Shown here: positions 56,018 through 64,000 of the stretch, one piece after another
Layout: each line of letters opens with the position of its first letter
How positions within the stretch are numbered: position 1 is the first letter of the stretch
Origin: Puniceibacterium sp. IMCC21224
GTDB taxonomy: Bacteria > Pseudomonadota > Alphaproteobacteria > Rhodobacterales > Rhodobacteraceae
DNA: 64,000 nt
Assembly: GCF_001038505.1 (NCBI RefSeq)
Contig: NZ_LDPY01000005.1
Location: forward strand, 1 to 64,000
Direction: 5' to 3'
Position numbers and translations under genes: made by a program
The notes under the pieces: generated by a model
Seen by the model: the letters and a program-made list of their open reading frames with translations, nothing else
The model's database searches: none
What the model was told of the DNA's origin: nothing

Positions 56018-56645
56018 GGGACCTTGTTGCGCACAGAAGGTGAAGGTCGGTGTTCCCCTTTCCCCGGACGCACTTATCCAACGGGCTCGGTGACAGGGAT
56101 GCCGAGCGCGGTGTCGCCGTTCAGCACGGCGACGTGGACCCGGAGTTCGGCGACTTGGCGATCAAAGTCGCGTGCCATTCGCCATTCTCCTTCGCCCGCG
56201 GCCTTGATGCCGGTGCTGTCGACCAGAAGGTTCAACGGGCCTTTTGAGCCGCGACAGGGGGTGGTCACTGCCAAAGACCTTTGGCGCTGGCTCAGCGTGC
56301 TGAAGTCCGGCACGGCCCCGGTCGAGGCCGATCGGCCGCAGCAGGCTCTCGACGAACCCGGTCGTCTGCCGGAGGGCCATGCCGTACAGGGCTTTCAACG
56401 TCAGGCACGTCTGGATCGCGGCATCGCTATATTGAGGCGGTCGGCTTCGCTTGCCGGTTGGCGGCGGCACCCACACCATGTCCGGATCGAACCAGATCGT
56501 AAGGGAGCCACGGTGCTTCAGCGCGTTGTTGTAGGCTGGCCAGTTTCTGGTCTTGCAGGTCGGCGGGATGGGCCTGCTCATGCAGACCAGCTGCCATGCC
56601 GGATTCACGAGATAAAACCCCCCTCGGCTCTGCACAACAAAGCCC
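56018..56645 (-). mobile_element. IS5-family deletion derivative
   Basis: The element is related to the intact IS5 at 52380 but in the opposite orientation and only 0.63 kb. Its transposase keeps MSRPIPPTCKTRNWPAYNNA, then a frameshift near 56360, then VDSTGIKAAGEGEW joined directly to RMARDFDRQVAELR. Residues equivalent to about 134-275 of the intact protein are gone, including two of three catalytic acids. Weak end matches (ggaccttgttgcgcac and ggctctgcacaacaaagcc) remain, so it could be moved in trans. Confidence 0.7.
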
Positions 56646-56980
56646 TATAGTATGCGCAAGATCAGCAGCCCCGCGCGATCCTGTCTCGCGCAAGGCGGAT
56701 GTTCTCTGGTCAGCCCATCCAGATGTTCAACGCCTGGTTGCGGGGGGTCGGCGCGGCGCCAAGCGCGACCTCTTTGCGGCGCGAGGGCCTGCCGATCTCA
56801 ATATCCAGAAGCGGCTTGACAGGTACCATTTGCAGTTAGTAAGCATGCGTAGGTCATCCAGGGGGAGGGATGTTCGCCTAGTTTCGCGACGCATCGTATG
56901 CGCGCTTTACATTCTTTATGCTCTCCGAAAATTTACTGAGCTGCGTGAAGATGTCGCGCACAATCAAACGAGGTGGCGAA
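56646..56980. other. gap upstream of the aromatic operon
   Basis: No gene is convincing. TTGACA (56816-56821) with a weak TAAGCA 18 bases on could be the promoter of the aromatic operon. The sequence from 56690 to 56810 is GC-rich and unrecognised. Confidence 0.35.
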
Positions 56981-57976
56981 ATGTCCGCGAAGAGAACTCT
57001 GCTTACTGTAGACGATGTAACTGGCTGTTGGGCAATTATGCCGACCCCGGCCAAGGACGACGCAAGCGACTGGCGCACCGAGTTTTCCGTGGATCTGGAC
57101 GAAACGGCGCGTGTCGCAAATGCTCTGGTGGAATCCGGGGTGGACGGTATTCTTGCCTTGGGTACATTTGGCGAAGGCGCCACGCTGACCTGGGAAGAAA
57201 AAGAAGCGTATGTGCGCACGGTGGTGGATGCAGTGGCCGGGCGGGTTCCCTTTTTCGCCGGCACTACCAGCCTGAACACCCGTGAGACCATTCGCCAGAT
57301 GCGCATCGTGCGTGACATCGGCGTTGATGGCGTGATGCTGGGCATTCCGATGTGGGTGGAAGCCGACACCGCAACCGCGGTTCAGTTTTACCGCGATGTA
57401 ACCGAAGCATGTCCCGATGTGGCAATCTGTGCCTACGCCAATCCCGAGGCGTTCAAGTACGAGTTCGGTCGTGCCTTCTGGGCCCAGGTTTCCGATCTGC
57501 CGCAGATCGTCTCGGCGAAATATCTCAACATGGGTGGGCTGTACCCAGATCTTAACCTGTCGAAGCGTCGCATTCGCCTGATGCCCCTCGATGTGGATTA
57601 CTATGCCGCAGCGCGTATCGACCCCGATCACTGCACCGCCTTCTGGACAAGCGGCGCAGTGTGCGGCCCTGAGCCTGCGATCCTGCTGCGCGATCTTATG
57701 GAGAAGGCGCGCAAGTCCGGAGACTGGGCCGAGGCGAAAGCACTGACCGACCGGATCGGCATGACCTACAAGACGCTGTTCCCGAACGGGTCGTTCAAGG
57801 AATTCTCGCGTTACAATATCTCGATTGAGAAGATCCGGATGGACGCTGCGGGTTGGATGAAGGCGGGTCCTTGCCGTCCCCCCTATCATGTCACGCCGGA
57901 GCCGATCCTTGAGGGTGGGCGCATTGCGGGTCAGAAGTGGGCTGAACTCGCTGAAAGCCTGCGGGCGGGCAATTGA
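56981..57976 (+). CDS. nahE: trans-o-hydroxybenzylidenepyruvate hydratase-aldolase-like enzyme (NahE type)
   Basis: This 331-residue enzyme of the dihydrodipicolinate synthase family has the NahE/PhdJ layout: GCWAIMPTPAKDDASDWR, GVDGILALGTFGEGATLTWEEKEAYV, FFAGTTSLNTRETIRQMR, the Schiff-base Lys in IVSAKYLNMGG, YYAAARIDPDHCTAFWTSGAVCGPEPAI and DAAGWMKAGPCRPPYHVTPE. It splits the side chain of ring-fission products of naphthalene-like aromatics to an aldehyde and pyruvate. The start at 56981 has GAGGTGG before it. Its end overlaps nahD (TGATG). The substrate could be a naphthalene, phenanthrene or related compound. Confidence 0.85.
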   Translation: MSAKRTLLTVDDVTGCWAIMPTPAKDDASDWRTEFSVDLDETARVANALVESGVDGILALGTFGEGATLTWEEKEAYVRTVVDAVAGRVPFFAGTTSLNTRETIRQMRIVRDIGVDGVMLGIPMWVEADTATAVQFYRDVTEACPDVAICAYANPEAFKYEFGRAFWAQVSDLPQIVSAKYLNMGGLYPDLNLSKRRIRLMPLDVDYYAAARIDPDHCTAFWTSGAVCGPEPAILLRDLMEKARKSGDWAEAKALTDRIGMTYKTLFPNGSFKEFSRYNISIEKIRMDAAGWMKAGPCRPPYHVTPEPILEGGRIAGQKWAELAESLRAGN

Positions 57977-58575
57977 TGCGAAAGCTGGACTTCTACTTCG
58001 ATTTCATGAGTCCATTCGCTTATCTGGCCTTTCAGAAGTTGCCTGAGATCGTGCAGGATCATGGGATTTCCATCGTCCTGCACCCGGTCGATCTGCCTCG
58101 TCTGAAAGTCCTCGCCGGCAACACCGGCCCGGCGAATGTCAGCATACCGATCAAGATCGCCTATCTGCGCGAAGATCTCGACCGCTGGGCGCTTCGCTAT
58201 GGTGTGCCTTTGGCATTTCCGGCCTCGCTCAAGTCCGCGCAGGCGAATGCCGCGGCAGTGCGCGTGATCGAGACGGTCTCGGCAGAGCAGTCTCAGCGCT
58301 TTGTGAAACTCGTCTGGGATGAAATCTGGGGGCGTGGGGGCGATCCGGAGGATCCGGGGATCATTGAACGCGCCAGCGCTGAAATCGGAGCGGACCCCGC
58401 TCCGCTACTGAACTTCGCCCGCTCCGGCGACGCTGCGACAAGGTTGGAGAGCTTGACGCAGCAGGCCAGCGAGGCTGGCGTATTCGGTGCGCCAACCATG
58501 GTTCTTGGTGACAAGATGTGGTGGGGGAATGATCGCCTCGATTTTTTAGCGGAAGCTCTGAAATCGGGCGTATAA
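57976..58575 (+). CDS. nahD: 2-hydroxychromene-2-carboxylate isomerase-like protein (NahD type)
   Basis: This 199-residue DsbA-family (kappa-GST-like) protein has the family opening KLDFYFDFMSPFAYLAFQKLPEI, the catalytic Ser in MSPFAY, and VFGAPTMVLGDKMWWGNDRLDFL near the C-terminus. It isomerises 2-hydroxychromene-2-carboxylate to trans-o-hydroxybenzylidenepyruvate with glutathione, the step before NahE. ATG 57976 overlaps the nahE stop (TGATG). Placing it straight after nahE supports a naphthalene-type lower pathway. Confidence 0.87.
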   Translation: MRKLDFYFDFMSPFAYLAFQKLPEIVQDHGISIVLHPVDLPRLKVLAGNTGPANVSIPIKIAYLREDLDRWALRYGVPLAFPASLKSAQANAAAVRVIETVSAEQSQRFVKLVWDEIWGRGGDPEDPGIIERASAEIGADPAPLLNFARSGDAATRLESLTQQASEAGVFGAPTMVLGDKMWWGNDRLDFLAEALKSGV

Positions 58576-58597
58576 GACAAACAAGGGAGATATCGAT

Positions 58598-59503
58598 TTG
58601 GCTTTACAGAAACTTTCGCACGCGACTCTGCGGGTCCCGGATCTTGAAAAATCGGTTGAGTACCACAAGTCGGTGCTGTGCCTCGAAGAGGTCACGCGCG
58701 CCGATGGCACGGTCTATCTTACTTGCGGCATCGACGGGATGTTCGATGTTGCGCTGACCGCGGGCGGCACGGGCTGTGAGAGCCTGGCAATCGCGGCGGA
58801 CGATGAGGAAGATCTGACCCGGATCCGCAAGGCGGTCGAGGCCGCGGGTGTCGCAGTCCGCGACATGAGCGATTGCGAACCCGGTGTCGCTCGCGCCATC
58901 GAGTTCGATCTTCCGCCCCAGGGGCAGAAGATGCAGATCGTCTTGATCGACGAGTCCCATCGTCAACATTACTACTCTCCGGGCGCGCGTCAGAAGAACC
59001 TGCGCGGCGGACTGGCACCGCAAGATCTGGACCACATTACCCTGCGCGCCGGATCGGACGTCACGACGACGATGAACTTCCTGTGCGACGTCATCGGCTT
59101 CCGCGCTTCGGATGTCGTCGAATTCCCCGGTGGACAAGGTCGTATGGCCGCTTGGCTCCATGTGGGCGACTATCATCACGACGTGGCTATGTTTGCCGGT
59201 GCGCCGCATGAAACGCTGGATCACCTGGCCTGGACGTTCCCGAATATCGAGCACATGAAGATGATGCTTGACCAGATGGCGAACTCGGACGTTGAGACCG
59301 AAGCCGGGCCTGGGCGTCATGGTGTCGGCAACAACCTTTACTCCTATTTCATCACGCCGGATGGAAATCGCTACGAACTTTCCGGAGAGATGCCGCGCTG
59401 CGTTGATCGCAAAGCTGGCCCGAAGCTCTGGCGGGCCGACGAGCCCGGCATTTTCAGTGCATGGGGCGCCCCGTTCCCCGAAAGCTTCAAAACCGGCTCC
59501 TGA
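58598..59503 (+). CDS. extradiol ring-cleavage dioxygenase (VOC/type I)
   Basis: This 301-residue two-domain vicinal-oxygen-chelate protein has a duplicated domain start (KLSHATLRVPDLEKSVEYHK and LDHITLRAGSDVTTTMNFL). The Fe(II) ligands fit His in LDHITLR, His in ETLDHLAWTF and Glu in NRYELSGEM. It opens a dihydroxylated aromatic ring beside the two OH groups, probably a 1,2-dihydroxynaphthalene- or dihydroxybiphenyl-type substrate given nahD and nahE. Start is TTG 58598 with GGGAGA upstream. A strong hairpin follows its stop. Confidence 0.85.
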   Translation: MALQKLSHATLRVPDLEKSVEYHKSVLCLEEVTRADGTVYLTCGIDGMFDVALTAGGTGCESLAIAADDEEDLTRIRKAVEAAGVAVRDMSDCEPGVARAIEFDLPPQGQKMQIVLIDESHRQHYYSPGARQKNLRGGLAPQDLDHITLRAGSDVTTTMNFLCDVIGFRASDVVEFPGGQGRMAAWLHVGDYHHDVAMFAGAPHETLDHLAWTFPNIEHMKMMLDQMANSDVETEAGPGRHGVGNNLYSYFITPDGNRYELSGEMPRCVDRKAGPKLWRADEPGIFSAWGAPFPESFKTGS

Positions 59504-59552
59504 TCCCTGGTATCAGGAAAGCGGCGGCCCAGCTGCGCCTAGGTTCAAAATT

Positions 59553-59578
59553 GCCGAGAGGTACTGCTACCTCTCGGC
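59553..59578 (+). terminator. strong hairpin between the dioxygenase and reductase genes
   Basis: gccgagaggta (59553-59563) and tacctctcggc (59568-59578) form a perfect 11-bp stem with a 4-base loop. No T-run follows, so it may be a partial terminator or an mRNA processing or stabilising element. Confidence 0.55.
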
Positions 59579-59602
59579 TCTAGACGGAAAAACGGAAAAG
59601 AC

Positions 59603-60829
59603 ATGAGTACGGACTCCGCCATCAATCACATCGTCATTCTCGGCGCAGGACAGTCAGCCGCATCCGCAGCGAAGACGCTGCGAAATGGGGGATATACAGG
59701 TGATCTGACGCTAATAGGTGAAGAAAATCATTTACCTTACGAGCGGCCGCCGCTGTCCAAGGCGCTTTTGACGGGGACAGCAACAGAAGAAAGTGTCTGC
59801 CTGCTTACGCAAAGTTTTGTCGAGCAGCATGATATCGACTTCCGAAGAAATGTCAGTGCCAGAAGTATTGATAGGGAAGCGCAGCACGTCATTCTCTCGG
59901 ATGGCGCTCAAGTGCCTTATGATCGGCTTCTGATTGCAACGGGAAGTCATCCGCGTCATTTGGGCAATGACCTGGACTCCAAATCGAACGTTTTTTATCT
60001 GCGAACGATTGAGGATGCCAGGGCGATCCGTTCCGCGCTTGTGCCTGGCGGCACGCTTCTGGCACTCGGTGCCGGTTGGATCGGCCTGGAAGTGGCGGCT
60101 ACCGCCCGCCGACTTGGCATGGATGTCGTCGTCGTCGAAATGGCGGATCGGGCCTGCGGTCGAAGCTTGCCGAACGAGGTCGGTGAAGCCTTGATCAAGT
60201 TGCACGAGGGGCACGGGACGCGTGTACTTCTGGCGACGCAGGTCTCGACGATCGAAGGGACCGACAAAGTCGAACGCGTCACGCTGAACAACGGAGAAGT
60301 TCTCGATATCTCGGCAGTGATCGTGGGCATCGGTGCAGTGGCAAATGATGATCTTGCACGCGCGGCCGAGCTTGAGGTGGTGGACACCGGCGGTATCGTC
60401 GTGGATCGGTTCACCCGCACATCCGATCCGCACATCTACGCAAGCGGCGATGTCGCTGTCGTCAAGGTAGGTGCGAATCTTGTCCGTTTTGAATCTTGGG
60501 CGAATGCACAGGATCAAGGCGTTGCAGCAGCCAAAAACATGCTGGGTCAGGACATTTCCTATGAACCGAATACATGGTTCTGGTCGGATCAATACGACAT
60601 CAACATTCAGATGATCGGCCGTATTACCGACCCCGGAGCGACCGTTCACACGCGTCCCGGTGAGAATGGCAGGTTCACGAACTTTTACGTCACGAATGGT
60701 CGGATCGACGGAGTCATCACATTCGGGCAGCCGCGCGACATGTCCTTTGCGCGCAAGTTGATCCAAAAAGGCTATGAAGTCACGGGCGACGAGTTGGTGA
60801 CAACAGAGAACTTGAGGAAACTCATCTGA
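59603..60829 (+). CDS. ferredoxin-NAD(P)+ reductase of an aromatic dioxygenase system
   Basis: This 408-residue FAD/NAD reductase has the FAD motif IVILGAGQSAASAAKTLRNGG, PYERPPLSKALLTG, the NAD motif LLALGAGWIGLEVAATARRLG and the second FAD motif IYASGDVAVVK, then a C-terminal interface domain with WFWSDQYDINIQMIG. This is the BphA4/NahAa-like class that passes electrons to a [2Fe-2S] ferredoxin for a Rieske dioxygenase. No dioxygenase subunit or ferredoxin is in the window, so the partners lie elsewhere. Start ATG 59603. Confidence 0.87.
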   Translation: MSTDSAINHIVILGAGQSAASAAKTLRNGGYTGDLTLIGEENHLPYERPPLSKALLTGTATEESVCLLTQSFVEQHDIDFRRNVSARSIDREAQHVILSDGAQVPYDRLLIATGSHPRHLGNDLDSKSNVFYLRTIEDARAIRSALVPGGTLLALGAGWIGLEVAATARRLGMDVVVVEMADRACGRSLPNEVGEALIKLHEGHGTRVLLATQVSTIEGTDKVERVTLNNGEVLDISAVIVGIGAVANDDLARAAELEVVDTGGIVVDRFTRTSDPHIYASGDVAVVKVGANLVRFESWANAQDQGVAAAKNMLGQDISYEPNTWFWSDQYDINIQMIGRITDPGATVHTRPGENGRFTNFYVTNGRIDGVITFGQPRDMSFARKLIQKGYEVTGDELVTTENLRKLI

Positions 60830-60835
60830 AGTATT

Positions 60836-60868
60836 CAGGTTGCCGGAATTGGGAGATTCGGCAACCTG
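60836..60868 (+). terminator. hairpin after the ferredoxin reductase gene
   Basis: caggttgccg (60836-60845) and cggcaacctg (60859-60868) form a perfect 10-bp stem with a 13-base loop 7 bases past the reductase stop; a moderate ctttct follows. Confidence 0.6.
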
Positions 60869-60922
60869 TCTCGCGCGCTTTCTAGACTGAAATCTCATTG
60901 ATGCTGACCGGGAGGATAAAGC

Positions 60923-61582
60923 ATGGGCAATAACGTATATACAAAGTCGGCCTTAGCGGCCGTACTTATCGCAACTCAGGGTGGATGGGCGGCCGCAGAG
61001 GAACAAGCCTTTGAAGGGTGGTATCTTCGGACAGGCCCCGCAGGGGTGTTTTTCAGGCCAAGTGCCGACCTTTCCATCGGCGGGGCATCTGTGCCCGGAG
61101 CGGATGTCAAGGTAGACGAAAACTATGCCATTTCGGTGGATATCGGCTATCGCTTTAGTAAACAGTGGTCGGCTACCTTGACGATTGGAACCCCGCCGGA
61201 AGCGGAGTTGCGCGGGGCTGGCAGCCTGCCCCCGGTCGAGCTCGGCAAATTGCGCTATGGTCCTTCGGTCCTGGCCGGTCAGTACCATTTCAAGTCAAAC
61301 AATCCGCGCTTTCAGCCATATATCGGGGCCGGCCTGAACTATGTGGTCAATCTTGGCGAAAGCGATGGGGCGGCATCGGACCTGGAAGTCAAAACCAAGG
61401 TTGGTCCGATGGTGCAGATCGGCTTTGAATCGATGGTCACTGAAGACGTCGGTCTTTACTTTGATGTGAAGAAACTCTGGGCCGAAGCCGATGTCTCCGG
61501 ATCTATCGGTGGCGCACCATTCGATGCGGAGGTCACGCTCGATCCGCTCATCGTTGGTACTGGAATAATCTGGCGGTTTTAG
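60923..61582 (+). CDS. OmpW-family outer-membrane protein
   Basis: This 219-residue protein has a signal peptide (SALAAVLIATQGGWAAAE) and an eight-stranded beta barrel, ending IIWRF with a terminal aromatic Phe. It shows GWYLRTGPAGVFFRPSADLS, YAISVDIGYRFSKQWSATLT and PRFQPYIGAGLNYVV. OmpW/AlkL/NahQ-like proteins let hydrophobic compounds such as naphthalene or alkanes cross the outer membrane, which fits the operon. GGGAGGATAAAGC before ATG is a good ribosome site. Confidence 0.88.
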   Translation: MGNNVYTKSALAAVLIATQGGWAAAEEQAFEGWYLRTGPAGVFFRPSADLSIGGASVPGADVKVDENYAISVDIGYRFSKQWSATLTIGTPPEAELRGAGSLPPVELGKLRYGPSVLAGQYHFKSNNPRFQPYIGAGLNYVVNLGESDGAASDLEVKTKVGPMVQIGFESMVTEDVGLYFDVKKLWAEADVSGSIGGAPFDAEVTLDPLIVGTGIIWRF

Positions 61583-61634
61583 GATTGCGCACGAAGTGCA
61601 TTCCGACCGCAATTAGACCCTAAAGGAGCCGCGT

Positions 61635-62243
61635 ATGAAACTCTACTATATCCCTGGTGCTTGCTCGATGGCGGCGCATATTGTCGCACTCGAGACAGGC
61701 ATTCCGCTCTCGTTCCACAAAGTTGACATGTCCGAGAAAGGCAAGTTCGTTGATGGGGAGGACTATGCCAACATCAGCCCGACATCGCTGGTGCCGACCC
61801 TTATTCTCGATGACGGCAACAAGCTGACCGAAGCGGCCGTCATCATGCAATATCTGGCAGCGCAGGTTCCCGAAAAGAACCTTGCGCCGGATGAAGGGAT
61901 GTTGCACTGGCGACTTCTGGAAGTTCTCAATTTCCTGTCGACGGAAGTTCACAAAAATTTCACGCCGTTGTTCAATCCTTCTCTTCAGGCCGACGCCCGG
62001 CAGCTGTTTGAAGATCTGTTGAAAAAGCGTCTGAGCTATCTTGCGGAAAACATGATCGGTCAATCGGGGTATCTCGTCGGCGACGATTATACGATCGCGG
62101 ATGCTTACCTCTTCACGCTTCTGGGCTGGGCGCAATTCCAGAAAATTGACCTGGGTTTTGCTCCGGCGCTGGGAGAATATGCCGGTCGTATCGGTTCTCG
62201 TCCCGCAGTGATCCAGGCATTGAAAGACGAAGGCTTAGCGTAA
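61635..62243 (+). CDS. glutathione S-transferase, beta/BphK-like
   Basis: This 202-residue GST has the N-terminal thioredoxin domain MKLYYIPGACSMAAHIVALE with the beta-class Cys (GACS), cis-Pro in SLVPTLILDD and the ESxx-like TEAAVIM. The C-terminal helical domain ends with YTIADAYLFTLLGWAQF. In aromatic clusters such GSTs (BphK, XylK) detoxify halogenated or electrophilic intermediates. AAAGGAG precedes the start. It is the third gene after the reductase, 52 bases after ompW. Confidence 0.88.
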   Translation: MKLYYIPGACSMAAHIVALETGIPLSFHKVDMSEKGKFVDGEDYANISPTSLVPTLILDDGNKLTEAAVIMQYLAAQVPEKNLAPDEGMLHWRLLEVLNFLSTEVHKNFTPLFNPSLQADARQLFEDLLKKRLSYLAENMIGQSGYLVGDDYTIADAYLFTLLGWAQFQKIDLGFAPALGEYAGRIGSRPAVIQALKDEGLA

Positions 62244-62307
62244 AACAACCAAAGAGCGCGGCCCTCGCCACGCCGGACTTTGACCATGGTTCGCAGGGAG
62301 AAACCAA

Positions 62308-63267
62308 ATGAAACGCATACGACATACCCTATTTGCAGCGCTCGTCGCGCTATCGTCGCCGGTGGCAGCACAAACTGTCTCGTTCGCGACGTCACCGCAA
62401 GGTTCTGTGTGGAATACCATGGCAGGGGCCATCTCGAACGCCGCGCGCGGCGAGGGCCAAAACATCATCGTGCAGCCTTTCGGCGGGAATGCCATCACCA
62501 TGGAGGCGCTCGACAGCGGTATTGCCGAATTCACGCTCAATGACGCCAACGATGTCTATACAGCGGTCACCGGCACTGGCGACTATACCAGGGAAATGCC
62601 GAAACTTCGGATCGTCGCGCAGATCAATACCTTCCCGGTTGGGCTTTTTGTGCGCGACGACTCCCACATCAAATCGCTTGAGGATCTGCGGGGCAAGCGC
62701 TTTCCGGTTGGCTGGAATGCCTTCCCCCTCAGCATTCCGTTGACGCAAGCGATCATCGCGACCGCCGGGCTATCGCTCGACGATGTCACGCCTGTTCTGG
62801 TTCCCGAATTGATCAGGGGCGCCGATGAGTTCATTGCCGGAAGGGTAGATACCGCGTTCTTCGCGGTCGGCGCACCAAAGGTTGCCGAAGCCAACGCCGC
62901 ATTGGGGGGCATCCGATATCTGGGTATTGATGCCAACGAAGAAACCCTTGCTGTGGTGCGCAAATACCGCCCCTACTACTACTTCACCGAAGTTTCACCC
63001 AGTCCGGTGCGGGTTGGTATCACCGAGCCGATCCAGATGATTGCCTGGGACAATGTGCTCGTCGCAGGGGAACATGTCTCCGATGAAAGCGTGACGGCGA
63101 TGCTGACCACAATCTTTGATCGCAAGGAAGATATCGTCGCAAGCTATCCCCCGCTCGCGTCCATATCGCTTGAAACCGCCTACCGTGAGTATTCCGGACT
63201 CGAATACCATCCCGCGGCGGTTGCCTTCTTCGAAAGCCGCGGCGTCGAGCAGGTGCCTCAGAAATAG
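62308..63267 (+). CDS. TAXI-family TRAP transporter solute-binding protein
   Basis: This 319-residue periplasmic protein has a signal peptide (MKRIRHTLFAALVALSSPVAAQ) and the TAXI fold: SFATSPQGSVWNTMAGAISN, GNAITMEALDSGIAEFTLN, IKSLEDLRGKRFPVGWN and GRVDTAFFAVGAPK. TAXI proteins bind the substrate of tripartite ATP-independent transporters with a fused permease. It is directly followed by that permease. The position at the end of the aromatic operon suggests uptake of an aromatic acid or pathway intermediate, but the substrate cannot be told. Confidence 0.88.
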   Translation: MKRIRHTLFAALVALSSPVAAQTVSFATSPQGSVWNTMAGAISNAARGEGQNIIVQPFGGNAITMEALDSGIAEFTLNDANDVYTAVTGTGDYTREMPKLRIVAQINTFPVGLFVRDDSHIKSLEDLRGKRFPVGWNAFPLSIPLTQAIIATAGLSLDDVTPVLVPELIRGADEFIAGRVDTAFFAVGAPKVAEANAALGGIRYLGIDANEETLAVVRKYRPYYYFTEVSPSPVRVGITEPIQMIAWDNVLVAGEHVSDESVTAMLTTIFDRKEDIVASYPPLASISLETAYREYSGLEYHPAAVAFFESRGVEQVPQK

Positions 63268-63307
63268 GTCCGGCCATTTAGGCTCGCTTTTATAGGACAC
63301 CGACAAG

Positions 63308-64000
63308 ATGTCTTCCATGGACCAGACTATCATGACTCCCGCAGAACGGGTTCGGCGCCTTGTCGTGCCCGTTCTCGCCGCGCTTCTGACATTGGCGGCG
63401 TTAGTGCAAGTTGCGAATGTACCGTCAATGTTGGGATACCTGTTCTATACCGAACAGTTCCTTGCTGTGGTCCTTGCCCTTGGACTGCCCGTGGTATTTC
63501 TTGGCAAGAGCCGCGATGGCAATCGGACGATACCGCGCATACTGCTCATAGCCTCTGACTGGATCTTTGCGGCGCTGAGTTTCGGCGCGGCGCTTTACCT
63601 CGCGCTGCGCTATCCCGAACTCGGCAGCGCTTGGCTCGCGAAACCGGTTGATGCGATGGTGGTGGCCGCGCTTCTGTTGCCGCTGGTCCTGGAAGCGTTA
63701 CGTCGCACTACGGGCTGGACGCTTGTAATCCTCGTGATGCTGATGCTCGCGATCGGGCTGTTTGGGCATAATCTGCAAGGCACCCTGCAAACCCGTCAAG
63801 TCGATGCGGATCGGCTGTTTCTCTATCTCATCTTTGACGCAAACGGCCTCCTTGGCCTTACGTTGAATGTCGCGGCGACAATCGTGATCGCTTTTGTGTT
63901 CTTTGGCGCGCTGCTGATGCGTTCGGGTGGGGGAGAGTTTTTCAACGATCTTGCCAGTTCTTCCATGGGCAGCCGTCGGGGCGGTGCGGCAAAAGTGTCT
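63308..64000 (+). CDS. TRAP transporter fused 4TM/12TM permease, cut by the window end
   Basis: The frame opens at ATG 63308 (in-frame ATG at 63317 also possible) and stays open to the window end. It has many membrane helices: RLVVPVLAALLTLAALVQ, QFLAVVLALGLPVVFLG, ILLIASDWIFAALSFGAALYLAL, AVVAALLLPLVLEALRRTTGW-like (MVVAALLLPLVLEALRRTTG), LVILVMLMLAIGLFGHNLQG and LGLTLNVAATIVIAFVFFGALLM. The order fits the DctQ-like first part and the start of DctM of a TAXI-TRAP fused permease. It works with the binding protein just upstream. The C-terminal two thirds are outside the window. Confidence 0.85.
   Translation, partial: MSSMDQTIMTPAERVRRLVVPVLAALLTLAALVQVANVPSMLGYLFYTEQFLAVVLALGLPVVFLGKSRDGNRTIPRILLIASDWIFAALSFGAALYLALRYPELGSAWLAKPVDAMVVAALLLPLVLEALRRTTGWTLVILVMLMLAIGLFGHNLQGTLQTRQVDADRLFLYLIFDANGLLGLTLNVAATIVIAFVFFGALLMRSGGGEFFNDLASSSMGSRRGGAAKVS

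Noticed and set aside
56933..57889. Minus-strand frame of about 320 codons
   Set aside because: It is antisense to the NahE-type gene with its Schiff-base Lys and family motifs.
1..64000. CRISPR arrays, rRNA and tRNA genes
   Set aside because: No regularly spaced repeats of the right size, and no tRNA or rRNA sequence features were seen.

Overview
The window looks like part of a large, mosaic, high-GC plasmid from an alphaproteobacterium of the Rhodobacterales (Roseobacter/Paracoccus side). The main reasons are a repABC replication and partition operon at 17.8-21.3 kb and a set of plasmid genes typical of that order (DUF6915, DUF6878, DUF932, a large ParB-like protein, an SSB ending in DDEIPF, DUF1403, DUF1612). 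No rRNA, tRNA or CRISPR array was seen.

Layout. 0-5.1 kb: three overlapping tyrosine-recombinase genes on the minus strand; the last is wrecked by frameshifts and the block abuts a truncated DUF6915 gene. 5.1-17.7 kb: a minus-strand block with DUF6878, DUF932, two possible nuclease-fold proteins, ssb, a UvrD-like helicase and a ParB-like protein. This is the gene content described for leading (first-transferred) regions of conjugative plasmids. Several of these genes are preceded by one of two conserved hairpin leaders: motif 1 (three copies, with a compensatory base-pair change) and motif 2 (two copies). 17.7-21.3 kb: repA, repB and repC, three palindromes that look like parS, and an antisense counter-transcribed RNA with a clear promoter and terminator. 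21.5-28.4 kb: a tyrosine integrase, DUF1403, ScpB-like and TniQ/TniB/TniA genes bounded by 20-bp direct repeats (18/20). 28.4-31 kb: DUF1612, a small zinc-ribbon-like protein and a serine recombinase. 31-43 kb: two related IS91-family units (HUH transposase plus tyrosine recombinase) in the same orientation, flanking a cargo of metal-response and thiol-redox genes: a SmtB/CmtR-like regulator, two CDF transporters, lspA, a CYP152-type P450, a methyltransferase, and ccdA, tlpA and ccmG. 43-50.4 kb: an IS6-family element that cuts off lpd, the last gene of a pyruvate dehydrogenase operon (aceE-aceF-lpd), with an Lrp/AsnC gene upstream. 50.4-56.7 kb: a graveyard of IS66, IS5 and ISNCY remnants around an intact IS5 copy, a MarR gene and an MBL-fold hydrolase. 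56.9-64 kb: an aromatic-degradation operon (NahE-like hydratase-aldolase, NahD-like isomerase, extradiol dioxygenase, ferredoxin reductase, OmpW porin, GST) leading into a TAXI-type TRAP transporter cut by the window end.

How it fits together. The replication core and the putative leading region form the backbone. The integrase/tni unit, the IS91-flanked metal and redox cargo, the pyruvate dehydrogenase operon and the aromatic operon look like successive acquisitions separated by mobile-element scars. The observation most worth pursuing is the pair of hairpin leader families shared by unrelated leading-region genes. They could be translational control elements or single-stranded-DNA promoter-like structures used on plasmid entry; the sequence alone cannot decide.
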